A stretch of DNA of 64,000 nt from Halegenticoccus soli (GCF_002844195.1 NZ_PEND01000010.1:1-64000); one strand, 5' to 3'; counted from the stretch's first letter, positions 28,646-37,232 are shown. The notes: generated by a model not told the origin, from the letters alone. Numbers and translations: made by a program.

Positions 28646-29527
28646 ATGAGCACGCAAGAGCAGAAACCCAAGAACCAGACCGAGACCGACACCGAATCGG
28701 CGGACGAGGACATCATCGCCGCCAGTTCGCCGCAGCAGCGGCGACTCCGCGAAAAGCGCGGCAGGGAGATCGAGTCGCCGAAGGAGACGGCGGAGCAGGA
28801 GGACACCTACCACCTGAAGGTGTTCCGGTACGACCCGGAGGTCGCGGACAAGCAGGAGCCGCGCTTCGACGACTTCCACGTCCCCTACAGGCAGGGGATG
28901 ACCGTCCTCGACGCGCTCATCTACGCCCGCGACCGCTTCGATTCGAGCCTCACCTTCCGCCACTCCTGCCGGCAGGCCATCTGCGGGTCCGACGCGTTCT
29001 TCATCAACGGCCGCCAGCGGCTCGGCTGCCGGACGCAGCTTTCGGACCTGGAAGAGCCGGTGCGCGTCGAGCCGCTCCCCCACCAGGAGGTCGTCAAGGA
29101 CCTCGTCGTGGACATGGAGCACTTCTACGACCAGATGGAGGCGGTCGAGCCGTACTTCCAGACGAACGAGCTGCCGGAGGGCGAACTGGAAGAACAGCGC
29201 CAGTCGCGGGAGAACCACGAGAAGATCAAGATGTCCACGCGGTGCATCTGGTGCGCCGCCTGCTACTCCTCGTGCAACATCGCCGCCGGCGACAACGAGT
29301 ACCTCGGCCCCGCGGCCATCAACAAGGCGTACCGGTTCGCCATGGACGAGCGGGAGGGCGAGGACCTGAAACAGCACCGCATGCGGATCATCGAGCAGGA
29401 ACACGGCGTCTGGCGGTGCCAGACCCAGTTCTCCTGTACGATGGTGTGTCCGAAGGACATCCCGCTGACGGAGCACATCCAGGAGCTGAAGCGCGAAGCG
29501 GTGAAGAACAACCTGAAGTTCTGGTAA
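28646..29527 (+). CDS. sdhB: Succinate dehydrogenase iron-sulfur subunit
   Basis: A 293-residue protein with a charged N-terminal extension of about 55 residues before the ferredoxin domain. SCRQAICGSDAFFINGRQ plus a later Cys forms the [2Fe-2S] site, with Asp in the third ligand position as in Escherichia coli SdhB; CIWCAACYSSC and CQTQFSCTMVCPKDIP hold the [4Fe-4S] and [3Fe-4S] ligands. It passes electrons from SdhA flavin to quinone. The next gene starts 17 bases after its stop. Confidence 0.95.
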   Translation: MSTQEQKPKNQTETDTESADEDIIAASSPQQRRLREKRGREIESPKETAEQEDTYHLKVFRYDPEVADKQEPRFDDFHVPYRQGMTVLDALIYARDRFDSSLTFRHSCRQAICGSDAFFINGRQRLGCRTQLSDLEEPVRVEPLPHQEVVKDLVVDMEHFYDQMEAVEPYFQTNELPEGELEEQRQSRENHEKIKMSTRCIWCAACYSSCNIAAGDNEYLGPAAINKAYRFAMDEREGEDLKQHRMRIIEQEHGVWRCQTQFSCTMVCPKDIPLTEHIQELKREAVKNNLKFW

Positions 29528-29543
29528 CAGCAAGGTGAATCCA

Positions 29544-31379
29544 ATGTACGAACACGACGTACTCGTCGTCGGCGCGGGCGGTGCCGGCCTCCGGGCGGCC
29601 ATTGCGGCTCACGAGGAGGGAGCGGACGTCGCCATGGTGACGAAGCTCCACCCGGTCCGGAGCCACACCGGCGCGGCCGAGGGCGGGATCAACGCGGCGC
29701 TGCGGGAGGGCGACTCCTGGGAGTCTCACGCCTACGACACGATGAAGGGCTCGGACTACCTCGGGGACGCCCCCGCCATCGAAACGCTCTGTAAGGACGC
29801 CCCCGAGGACGTCATCACCCTCGAACACTGGGGGATGCCCTTCTCGCGCGAGGAGGACGGACGCGTCTCCCAGCGGCCGTTCGGCGGGCTGTCGTTCCCG
29901 CGGACGACGTACGCCGGCGCGGAGACCGGCCACCACCTGCTGCACACGCTGTACGAGCAGGTGGTGAAGCGCGGCGTCACGGTGTACGACGAGTGGTACG
30001 TCATGAACCTCGCGGTGACCGACGAACCGGACCCGCGCGACCGTAGCTGTCACGGCGTCGTCGCCTACGACGTGATGACCGGCGAGGTCGCGGGCTTCAA
30101 GGCGCGAAACGGCGTCATCCTCGCCACCGGCGGCCCCGGTCAGGCGTACGATCACACGACGAACGCCGTCTCCTGTACGGGCGACGGGCAGGCCATGGCC
30201 TACCGCGCGGGCGTCCCGCTTGAGGACATGGAGTTCGTCCAGTTCCACCCGACGACCCTGCCGTCGACGGGCGTCCTCATCTCCGAGGGGGTCCGCGGCG
30301 AGGGCGGCATCCTCTACAACGCGGAGGGCGAGCGGTTCATGTTCGAACGCGGCTACGCGAACAACGCCGGCGAACTCGCCAGCCGCGACGTGGTCTCGCG
30401 GGCCGAACTCACGGAGGTCAACGAGGGGCGCGGCATCGAGGACGAGTACGTCCACCTCGACATGCGCCACCTCGGCGAGGAGCGCATCATCGACCGCCTG
30501 GAGAACATCCTCCACCTCGCAGAGGACTTCGAAGGCGTCGACGGGCTGGAGGAGCCGATGCCGGTGAAACCCGGCCAGCACTACGAGATGGGCGGCATCG
30601 AGACGGACGAGAACGGCGAGACGTGCATCTCCGGCCTCTACGCGGCCGGCGAGTGCGCCTGCGTGAGCGTTCACGGCGCGAACCGCCTCGGCGGCAACGC
30701 GCTGCCCGAACTCATCGTGTTCGGCAAGCGCGCGGGCCAGCACGCCGCGGGCACGGATCTCGGCGAGGCGAGGCTCACGACCGGCAAGGCGGGCGACGTC
30801 GAGGAGGGCGAGGTCGACTCGCCCGTCGCGCTCGGCGAGGCGGGCATCTCCGACGAGGCCGTCGCCGACGGCGGGGCCGCGACGCTCACCGACCCGGACG
30901 AGGTGGTAGAGGCCGCGGTCGAGGCCGAGCGCCGCCGCGTCGAGTACCTGATGAACAAGGACGACGGCATCCAGCACGCCGAGATCCGCGCCCGGGTCCA
31001 GAAGGCGATGACGAAGTGGGTCAACGTCTTCCGGAACGAGGAGGGCCTCAAGAAGGCGCTCCGCGAGATCCGCGCGGCGCGCGAAGACTACCAGCACGTG
31101 TACGTCGCCGACCCCTCGCGGACGTTCAACACGGACCTCCAGCAGACGATCGAGACGCGGAACGTGATAGACATCGCCGAGACGATCACGCTGGGCGCGC
31201 TCGCGCGAAACGAGTTCCGCGGCGCGCACTGGCGGCAGGAGCACCAGGAGCGCGACGACGAGAACTGGCTCAAACACACGATGCTGTCGTGGAACAACGG
31301 CGAGCCGGAACTGTGGTACAAGCCGGTCCTCCTCGAGGGCGAGGAGAAGACCTACGAGCCGAAGATCCGGAGCTACTGA
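29544..31379 (+). CDS. sdhA: Succinate dehydrogenase flavoprotein subunit
   Basis: A 611-residue flavoprotein that oxidises succinate to fumarate. VVGAGGAGLRAAIAAHEEG is the FAD-binding Rossmann motif, RSHTGAAEGGINAAL contains the His that links FAD, and later segments (MEFVQFHPTTL, ECACVSVHGANRLGGNALPE) form the active site. The ATG at 29544 was chosen over the GTG at 29535 because aaggtga at 29532-29538 is a good ribosome binding site for it. Last gene of the sdhCDBA operon. Confidence 0.96.
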   Translation: MYEHDVLVVGAGGAGLRAAIAAHEEGADVAMVTKLHPVRSHTGAAEGGINAALREGDSWESHAYDTMKGSDYLGDAPAIETLCKDAPEDVITLEHWGMPFSREEDGRVSQRPFGGLSFPRTTYAGAETGHHLLHTLYEQVVKRGVTVYDEWYVMNLAVTDEPDPRDRSCHGVVAYDVMTGEVAGFKARNGVILATGGPGQAYDHTTNAVSCTGDGQAMAYRAGVPLEDMEFVQFHPTTLPSTGVLISEGVRGEGGILYNAEGERFMFERGYANNAGELASRDVVSRAELTEVNEGRGIEDEYVHLDMRHLGEERIIDRLENILHLAEDFEGVDGLEEPMPVKPGQHYEMGGIETDENGETCISGLYAAGECACVSVHGANRLGGNALPELIVFGKRAGQHAAGTDLGEARLTTGKAGDVEEGEVDSPVALGEAGISDEAVADGGAATLTDPDEVVEAAVEAERRRVEYLMNKDDGIQHAEIRARVQKAMTKWVNVFRNEEGLKKALREIRAAREDYQHVYVADPSRTFNTDLQQTIETRNVIDIAETITLGALARNEFRGAHWRQEHQERDDENWLKHTMLSWNNGEPELWYKPVLLEGEEKTYEPKIRSY

Positions 31380-31522
31380 GCCCCGCCGCCCCGTTTCAGT
31401 TCCTCGATCCGCTCAATTCCGTCTCTTCTGTCGGTTTCCGGTCAGTTCGGCCACTCGTCTCCCTCGCGGGCCGTCCGAGTCGACCGTCGAGCCGGCGTCC
31501 GATTTCGCGGAAGTGACAAAGG

Positions 31523-31528
31523 TATTAA
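31523..31528 (+). promoter_or_regulatory. TATA-like box of the tRNA-like gene
   Basis: The stretch ggtattaagt places TATTAA 24-29 bases before the 5' end of the tRNA-like molecule at 31552, the spacing seen for the other tRNA genes in this window. It suggests the tRNA-like gene is transcribed from its own promoter. Confidence 0.5.
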
Positions 31529-31551
31529 GTCCTCGCCGCGTACCCCGAAGA

Positions 31552-31648
31552 GGAAGGGTAGCTCAGTGGTAGAGCATCGCCGCCTCAGGGTTCACACCCG
31601 AGCGGCGGATTAATACAGCTTCGCGTGGTTCGAATCCCGCCCCTTCCG
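31552..31648 (+). tRNA. Atypical tRNA-like gene, isotype not resolved
   Basis: A 97-base sequence with a perfect 7-bp acceptor (GGAAGGG 31552-31558 with CCCTTCC 31641-31647, discriminator G) and a normal D-arm (GCTC/GAGC, loop AGTGGTA). A T-loop TTCGAAT is present but its stem needs a bulged T (GCG-T-GG with CCCGC). The middle is odd: bases 31577-31590 and 31597-31608 form a 12-bp hairpin with two bulges and a TTCACA loop, so no normal 7-nt anticodon loop is seen. A simple stem TCGCC/GGCGG would leave a 22-nt loop. A further 14 AT-rich bases precede the T-arm. It could be a tRNA with a small intron, a degenerate tRNA, or a non-canonical tRNA-like RNA. Confidence 0.6.
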
Positions 31649-31820
31649 CTCTTTTCCGCACCGCCGCGGCGGAGCGCGACCGACGGCGGCCGAACAATGG
31701 TCGACGACGGTCGAAAACGCCCCGCGTTGCGCCCGCCTCGACCGCCTCGAAGAATTCACGCGGAATCGAATAAACCGTCTCGACCGGACGTACGAGCCCC
31801 GACGCGGCCGCCCCGTGAGA

Positions 31821-31850
31821 TCGACAATTGTCGAGTGGAAGTTTTATTAT
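31821..31850 (+). promoter_or_regulatory. Palindromic operator-like site plus TATA box
   Basis: TCGACAATTGTCGA at 31821-31834 is a perfect 14-base palindrome and is followed after 6 bases by the TATA-like gttttattat (31841-31850), about 30 bases before the ATG at 31876. A dyad just upstream of the TATA box of an HTH gene suggests autoregulation. Confidence 0.5.
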
Positions 31851-31875
31851 CGTCGAAACCGAGGGAGGGCGTACG

Positions 31876-32094
31876 ATGATGCAGCGGACGACGACGCAGA
31901 CGACGATCCCCGGGGACTTGCGGTCGCCGCGGGCGAAACTGGTCTACCTCTACCTGTCGACGCACGGCTCCGCGACGGTGACGGAGCTCCAGGACGCGCT
32001 CCGGATGCGGAAGCTCTCCCTGTACAGCATCCTCGCGACGCTTCGCGACCGGGGACTGGTCAGCCGAGAGGCCGAGCGGTACGTCCTCCGCTGA
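31876..32094 (+). CDS. Small winged-helix transcriptional regulator
   Basis: A 72-residue protein made almost entirely of one winged-helix domain: SPRAKLVYLYLSTHGSATVT, ELQDALRMRKLSLYSILATL, RDRGLVSREAERYVLR. It resembles the MarR/TrmB-like one-domain regulators of Halobacteria. The ATG at 31876 was chosen from the TATA-like box; a second ATG follows directly at 31879. A perfect palindrome overlaps the promoter. Confidence 0.82.
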   Translation: MMQRTTTQTTIPGDLRSPRAKLVYLYLSTHGSATVTELQDALRMRKLSLYSILATLRDRGLVSREAERYVLR

Positions 32095-32138
32095 GCGGCT
32101 CATCGGGCTCTCCGGCGGACGCGGCGAGTCGACCGCTC

Positions 32139-32225
32139 TCACACGAAGCTGAGGACGAGTCCGAGCAGGATCACCGCGAAGATCAGCAGCACGACGACGA
32201 GGAAAAACAGGTCCGGTCCCTCCAT
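32139..32225 (-). CDS. Small single-span membrane protein (28 aa)
   Basis: A 28-residue frame from the ATG at 32225 to TGA at 32139. After MEGPDL it is almost entirely hydrophobic (FFLVVVLLIFAVILLGLVL), forming one transmembrane helix. A TATA-like aataaat at 32251-32257 lies about 27 bases before the start, which supports a leaderless transcript. The same frame stays open upstream to an ATG at 32450, so a 103-residue form is possible; its extra N-terminal part is Pro/Arg-rich and unlike a normal protein. Confidence 0.5.
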   Translation of the reverse strand: MEGPDLFFLVVVLLIFAVILLGLVLSFV

Positions 32226-32678
32226 ACCGTTACCTACGGCGTTCTTTCGGAATAAATGTTCACCCGTCGGAAAATCCAGCGTCGAGTGAAAATCCGGCGC
32301 GGTTCCGACTCCGGGGCCGTCGGGACCGCGCCGGTCGGCGACTACTCCTCGTCGTCCGGCACGAGCATCTCCGGGTGGCGGCGGTGCCGGGGCTCCGCGA
32401 GGAATTTTTTTATCCGTCTCACTTCGTCAGAATCTGGATTACCTCCCATGGAATGATAATCGTGCGGTGACGCGAATAAGCGCTCCGCATGAATACTCAG
32501 GTCGGGCGGTTCGTCCCCGACGGCGGACTGACAGCCCGAGGCGGAATCACCCGATCCGGTGAAAACCCGACCGACGGAGTCCCCGACGCTTCGACGACAC
32601 GTACCCCTATTGAGTCATCCGTTCGGGGGGATAGCGGACATATCAGAGCTTAAGCGGCCGAGGCGCGTACGCGGGAAC

Positions 32679-32933
32679 ATGGCTGCGGTACGTCAGAACG
32701 CCGAGGGGGAGACGGTCCGCGTCGTCAGGCCGATGAACGACCACGGCGCGATGACCGTCGAGGTCGAAGAGCGGAACGCGACGCGGCACGTCGTCGAATA
32801 CGCCACTCCGGAGTTGGAATCGACGCTCCGGGCGCTCCCCGCCGGAACGTCGATTCCGCTCGTGCTGGAGCCGCTCGGAGTGCGCGCGAACGCGTGGCGG
32901 GCCGTCGAAATCCGAACGCCCAGGCCGGCGTAA
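32679..32933 (+). CDS. Small conserved halobacterial protein, function unknown
   Basis: An 84-residue protein starting MAAVRQNAEGETVRVVRPMN, predicted to be mostly beta (VTVEVEERNATRHVVEY, LVLEPLGVRANAWRAVEI). I recall similar small halobacterial proteins (possibly DUF7999) but am not certain. A TATA-like gcttaagc about 27 bases upstream supports the ATG at 32679. Confidence 0.65.
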   Translation: MAAVRQNAEGETVRVVRPMNDHGAMTVEVEERNATRHVVEYATPELESTLRALPAGTSIPLVLEPLGVRANAWRAVEIRTPRPA

Positions 32934-33367
32934 CCCGCCGGTCGGCCGGCTTTCCCGTCGGTGCGTGGACTCGAAGCCCCTCGCCGTCGTCGAACGGATT
33001 TTCGTGTCACGGAAAGGTATATTCGTCGAGCTTAAAAAGACGTTGAGAAGACAAGCAAACTTCTTAACGCGGATATTCGAGAACTGATCACCGACGGGGA
33101 AACCGCTGAAGCGGGACAGCGTAACATCGTCGTAACTCGGTGCCTCTGACAAGGTGTTAAAAGGTCCCGGTTTCAGCCGGACGCATCGAACCGGTTCCAT
33201 CCGCTCGGATCTCCCCGTCCCGTGCGCGAAACAACGAGTTCATGACTTGCGCCCCCTCTCCGGGGGTGCCTCCTTGTACCACACACGTGCAGGAGCCGGA
33301 GGTCCGACGCGCGAGCGGGCGGTCCGCGAGTCGCGCCGGTCCGAGACGCGGGCGACCGTCGGACCAG
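32934..33367. other. AT-rich non-coding region with promoter-like elements
   Basis: A 434-base gap. Around 33015-33085 the sequence is much more AT-rich than its surroundings and contains two TATA-like stretches (ggtatattcg, gcttaaaaag). No good protein frame follows; a 39-codon GTG-started frame ends at about 33085 with poor codon use. The region could specify a small RNA read to the right, or hold the end-of-gene signals of its neighbours. Confidence 0.4.
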
Positions 33368-33721
33368 TCAGGGGAGAATCCGCCGGAGGAATCGCCTCAC
33401 CCGCTCTGTGAGCGTCGGAGCGCACTCGGGACAGCGACGATACGGACGGTCGGAGCGCGACCGCCCCGAGCGGCCGACGACGAGCGCCGACCCGCAGTTC
33501 GGGCACCCGCTCGCGTTGGCGCCGTGCACCCCGAATCCGTACCAGTTCGCCGCCTTCCGACACCGTTGACAGTCGGTCGGATCGACCGGCGGCGAAACGC
33601 CGACGCGCTCCGTCGGCGACCACGTCTCGTGGCCGTCGACCCACGGCGGCGGCGGCGTGTTGACGACGGAGTCGACGCGCCGCCGGCAATCGGCGCAGAG
33701 GTTGTCGTAGTCGTAGTCCAT
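33368..33721 (-). CDS. Double zinc-ribbon protein
   Basis: A 117-residue protein with four CxxC pairs: CADC near residues 9-12, CQRC near 50-53, CPNC near 70-73 and CPEC near 97-100, so two zinc-ribbon units are likely. The C-terminus is basic (LTERVRRFLRRILP). The ATG at 33721 gives MDYDYDNLCADC; the open frame extends further upstream but without Cys motifs. Function unknown; possibly nucleic-acid or protein binding. Confidence 0.7.
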   Translation of the reverse strand: MDYDYDNLCADCRRRVDSVVNTPPPPWVDGHETWSPTERVGVSPPVDPTDCQRCRKAANWYGFGVHGANASGCPNCGSALVVGRSGRSRSDRPYRRCPECAPTLTERVRRFLRRILP

Positions 33722-33910
33722 CTTCCCACCTATCAGAGATCGCGCAAGACGAGATCGGACGGCGTCGACCGACCGAACTCGGCGCACGCGGATCAGTTCG
33801 TTCCGGAGCGCCATCATTCCTTTCCGACGGCGTTCCGAACGTTTCATAACTCGGACAGTGACTGCGGTTATCCGCGTGCGGGTCGTACGATCCCCGGGAG
33901 GAGGTGGCCA

Positions 33911-34078
33911 ATGAGCAAGCAAGATCTCGATCGCGGTACCGCGGACGAGAGGGAGGTGGACATCGCCTGGCAACTGTACCTGGACCGGGGCGTGATACTA
34001 CCGGGCTACGCGGGGGAGATCGCACAGCGTCGCCGCATACTGTCGGAGTGGGCCGACGAGGACGAACCGCTTTCGTGA
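33911..34078 (+). CDS. Small helical halobacterial protein (55 aa)
   Basis: A 55-residue acidic protein (MSKQDLDRGTADEREVDIAW, then QLYLDRGVILPGYAGEIAQ). A clear Shine-Dalgarno-like ggaggtgg at 33899-33906 lies just before the ATG at 33911, which is unusual in this mostly leaderless window and picks the start. The larger open frame upstream is not credible. Family not recognised. Confidence 0.6.
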   Translation: MSKQDLDRGTADEREVDIAWQLYLDRGVILPGYAGEIAQRRRILSEWADEDEPLS

Positions 34079-34284
34079 TCACGTCCGAAGTGCCGCTGCG
34101 GGTCGCGCCCGGCTCTCGTCGTTCGTCACGCCCGCAAACGCCCGGGTGCGCCGAGCGCGACCGGGGACCGAAATCCGGCTTCGGTCCACAACCGCCGAGA
34201 GGAACTCGCGCACAGTGAGATACCGTAGCGCGGCGTGGACGGGTGAGAAGTGTTAAGCGCGACAGACGAACTAGCTGGATCTAC

Positions 34285-34944
34285 ATGGCGACGATCGTGA
34301 GAGGGACGATCCCGGCCGACGAGTTCGCCCTCTACAACACGTTGACGGCGGATCCCGAACTGGAGTTCGAAGTGGAACGGATCGTGAAGAGCGGTCCGGA
34401 CGCGATCATGCCCCTCGTCTGGATACGCGGGGGCGAAAGCGAGACGGTGAAAGAGCGCCTCGATGAGGACCCGAGCGTAGAGAACCTCTCGCTCCTCGCG
34501 GACTTCGAGGCGGAACAGCTGTACCGCATGGAGTGGATCGACCACGTGGAGCTCGTGCTCCACATGATCACGAACTCGAACGCGACGGTCATGGACGCGT
34601 ACGGATCGGACCGAAGCTGGTCCCTCCGAATCATGTACCCGACGCGCGATTCGGTGAGCGAGACCCACGAGTTCTGTCGCGCCAAGGGTCTCACCTTCGA
34701 CGTCGGCGTGATCCGCGAACTGAACGGGGAGCCCGCCGGTCGGTACGGCCTCTCGAAGGAGCAGTACGAAGCGCTCAGGACGGCCTGCGAGCGCGGGTAC
34801 TTCGACGTCCCCCGCGAAAGCACGTTGGAGGACCTCGCCGATCACCTCGACGTCTCTCACCAAGCGCTCTCCGAACGAATGCGCCGGGGTCACCGAGCGC
34901 TGGTCGAGGACACGCTGCTCGTCGGCCCGCCGAACGACGAGTAG
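34285..34944 (+). CDS. Bat-type helix-turn-helix regulator (HTH_10)
   Basis: A 219-residue regulator. The C-terminal 60 residues (LSKEQYEALRTACERGYFDV, then LEDLADHLDVSHQALSERMR, RGHRALVEDTLL) are a classic bacterio-opsin-activator HTH. The N-terminal 150 residues match the accessory alpha/beta domain usually found before it in stand-alone members. Such proteins are abundant in Halobacteria; the targets are unknown. The ATG at 34285 follows a TATA-like gttaagcg (about 34252-34259) at leaderless spacing. Confidence 0.9.
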   Translation: MATIVRGTIPADEFALYNTLTADPELEFEVERIVKSGPDAIMPLVWIRGGESETVKERLDEDPSVENLSLLADFEAEQLYRMEWIDHVELVLHMITNSNATVMDAYGSDRSWSLRIMYPTRDSVSETHEFCRAKGLTFDVGVIRELNGEPAGRYGLSKEQYEALRTACERGYFDVPRESTLEDLADHLDVSHQALSERMRRGHRALVEDTLLVGPPNDE

Positions 34945-35055
34945 CCGCCCGTCGCGTCGTCCCGAACCCCTTCGTTTCGGCTGCACGGTGAGAATCCGCC
35001 CAGAGGTAGTCGTACTCGGTGAGAAAATCGATCGGATCGAGCCCCTGACGTGGCA

Positions 35056-35129
35056 AGCCAGGAGTGGGATTCGAACCCACGAAGTCTCGATTACAAGTCG
35101 AGTGCATGAACCGCCCATGCTCTCCTGGC
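35056..35129 (-). tRNA. tRNA-Thr(UGU)
   Basis: A 74-nt minus-strand tRNA. The acceptor GCCAGGA pairs with TCCTGGC (discriminator T), the anticodon stem CTCGA/TCGAG encloses CTTGTAA with anticodon TGT, and the T-arm is GTGGGTTCGAATCCCAC. No intron. Confidence 0.95.
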
Positions 35130-35145
35130 CCGGCGCGGCCGGTAG

Positions 35146-35625
35146 TTACCCGTCTTCCCTTGTCTTATTATCGCTTTCGACGCGCTTTTCCAGTTCGATC
35201 CGATGCGGCCGGTATCCGTGGCGTCGGTAAAAACGGATCGCGTCGCGGTTGCTCGCCATCGCTTCGAGCGAGACGACGTCCGCGCCGCGGGCGGTCAGCC
35301 GGGCCTCGGCCGCGCCCATGAGCGCCGATCCGATCCCCTCGCCGCGGCGGTCGGCGCGCACGTAGAGGTTCCGAACGAGTCCGCGACAGACCTCCTGTTC
35401 GTACGATCCGATTTCGAGGCCGAACATCACGAACCCGACGATCTCCGGGTCGCGGGCGACGAGCAGGCCGTCCGTGACGATGTGTCGGGTGACCGCCTCG
35501 CGGACCGCCGCGCGGTTCGCGTCCGCCGCCAGGTGCGAGCCGTACTCGCGCTGTCCGCGCGCGAGCCGCACCCAGAGGTCCGCGACGACGTCAGCCTCCG
35601 CTATCTCCGGCGTGTCGATGTTCAT
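35146..35625 (-). CDS. GNAT family N-acetyltransferase
   Basis: A 159-residue GNAT acetyltransferase. The acetyl-CoA binding motif is RNLYVRADRRGEGIGSAL near residues 92-109, followed by SLEAMASNRDAIRFYRRHGY typical of the C-terminal part of the fold. The acceptor substrate cannot be told. The ATG at 35625 removes an Arg-rich extension that does not fit the fold. It lies just upstream of tRNA-Thr in minus-strand orientation. Confidence 0.9.
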   Translation of the reverse strand: MNIDTPEIAEADVVADLWVRLARGQREYGSHLAADANRAAVREAVTRHIVTDGLLVARDPEIVGFVMFGLEIGSYEQEVCRGLVRNLYVRADRRGEGIGSALMGAAEARLTARGADVVSLEAMASNRDAIRFYRRHGYRPHRIELEKRVESDNKTREDG

Positions 35626-35757
35626 TCCGTTCACCCACCGGTCGCCCGGGGACCCGCGAGCCGATCGCGTCATTCGGCGTCCGCAACGGCGGAGTACTCT
35701 CCCGGCGAACAAAGACTTTTCTGCACCGACTACCGTGTCGAATCCTCCCGCCGGACG

Positions 35758-36384
35758 TTATATCTCGAGACAGTCGGCGCAGACGAGCTGTCCGTTGGCG
35801 TTCGTCAGCCCGTCGGCGAACGTTCCGCAGACCTCACAGATGCTCTGCGTCGCGTAGTCGGTTTCGTCCGCGTCGTAGGCGCTCTCGCTCGCCCCCGGAG
35901 CGGACCGATCGTCGGCGACCTCGGCGACGGTGTGTTGCTCCTCCGAGGCGTGCGACCGCGTCGCCGCCATCAGGTCGCCGGCGGTGAGCACGCCGACGAG
36001 TCCGCCGTCTTCGACGACGAGCAGCCGCCCGACCGCCTCCGAAACCATCCGCTCTTCGGCCTCCGAGAGCGCGTCGCTCGCGTCGATCTCGGGGGCCGGC
36101 GCGGTCATGACGTGCGACACTCGCATCTCGGCCGGGTTCGGTTCGCCGCGAGCGAGCACTCCCTCGGAGTTGTCCGCGAGGGCTCCGTTCTCGCGGCCGT
36201 TGACGAACGCCGCGAGCGCGTCGCGGGCCGACAGCATCCCGACGGGGGTCTGTCCGCGCAGCACGACGGCGGAGTCGACCCCTTCGTCCAGCAGCAGCTC
36301 CACCGCCGCGCCGACCGCGTCGGACTCGCTCACCCCGACGAACTCCCTCGTCATGACATCTCGAACCGTGGCGTCACCTAGCAT
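35758..36384 (-). CDS. CBS-pair protein with C-terminal zinc ribbon
   Basis: A 208-residue protein. Two CBS motifs occupy residues about 5-65 and 85-150 (VRDVMTREFVGVSESDAVG; VSHVMTAPAPEIDASDALS), forming a Bateman module that usually senses adenine nucleotides. After a linker, CEVC and CADC near residues 183-206 make a small zinc ribbon. This combination is frequent in Halobacteria; the regulated partner is unknown. AT-rich sequence (tatatag) lies directly upstream of 36384. Confidence 0.88.
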   Translation of the reverse strand: MLGDATVRDVMTREFVGVSESDAVGAAVELLLDEGVDSAVVLRGQTPVGMLSARDALAAFVNGRENGALADNSEGVLARGEPNPAEMRVSHVMTAPAPEIDASDALSEAEERMVSEAVGRLLVVEDGGLVGVLTAGDLMAATRSHASEEQHTVAEVADDRSAPGASESAYDADETDYATQSICEVCGTFADGLTNANGQLVCADCLEI

Positions 36385-36470
36385 ATATAGTGATTCGGAA
36401 GACCCCGGCTAAAAGGTACCTCCAGCACGCTTATGAGACGAGCGGCGAAATATAGGGGTTCGGAGCGCCG

Positions 36471-37232
36471 TTACGGCTCGAAGACGACCGAAGCGTCGGT
36501 CCGCCGGCACGATTCCAGCGCGTGCTTGGCGCGCATCCCCGCGCCGTGGGCGCTCCGCGCCGCTCCGACCCCGACTTTCAGTTCGACGTCCGCCTCGGAC
36601 GCGACGGCCTCCAGCGCCGCGCGGTAGTCGGACGCGGAGAGCTCCGGCGCGATGGCGATGACGTTGTCGCCGCCGACGAAGAACGATAGCGCCCCGTGCT
36701 CTTCCCGCATGTGCCGCATCAGCGACGCGTACCCCTGTTCGATGTGGATGAACGAGTCGAACTCGTTGAGCTGGTCGGTGTACCGGCCGGTCGCGTCGTT
36801 CACGTCGAAGTGGGCGATCCGCACGTCGTCGTCCCGGCGGTCGGCCTCCGCGAGGAACTCCCCCGACAGCACTTCGCGGCGGTCGCCGTCCTGCGCGCTG
36901 CCGACGGCCTGCAGGCGTTCGCTGGCCGCCGCGAGGGCGTCGATCGGTCGCGGCGCGGCCGCCACGCCGAGGCTGACGGTGACTGGATAGCGGTTTGCGA
37001 TCGTCTCCTGGAGGAGCCGGTGGGCGTCGCGGCCGATCCCGTTGGTGAGGGCGACCATGTTGTCGAAGCGAGTGAAGAAGACGTAGCCGTCGCGCGAGCC
37101 GACGAACTGGGCGAGATCGGCGAACAGGCGCGACTGAAGCGTCTGGAGGTCCATCTCGCGGCGGGGCTCCGGCGTGACCGTCCAGGGACCGTAGTTGTCG
37201 ATCTGGATCTGGGTGAGCTGCGCGTTCGTCAC
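36471..37232 (-). CDS. gch3: GTP cyclohydrolase III
   Basis: A 253-residue archaeal GTP cyclohydrolase III (IIa), which opens GTP to formylated 2-amino-5-formylamino-6-ribosylamino-pyrimidinone phosphate, the first step of archaeal riboflavin/deazaflavin synthesis. Typical segments are MTNAQLTQIQIDNYGPWTVT, FADLAQFVGSRDGYVFFTRF and a second cyclase-like half (SFFVGGDNVIAIAPE). The protein is two tandem ferredoxin-like halves related to nucleotide cyclases. It is divergent from uridine kinase. Confidence 0.93.
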   Translation of the reverse strand: MTNAQLTQIQIDNYGPWTVTPEPRREMDLQTLQSRLFADLAQFVGSRDGYVFFTRFDNMVALTNGIGRDAHRLLQETIANRYPVTVSLGVAAAPRPIDALAAASERLQAVGSAQDGDRREVLSGEFLAEADRRDDDVRIAHFDVNDATGRYTDQLNEFDSFIHIEQGYASLMRHMREEHGALSFFVGGDNVIAIAPELSASDYRAALEAVASEADVELKVGVGAARSAHGAGMRAKHALESCRRTDASVVFEP

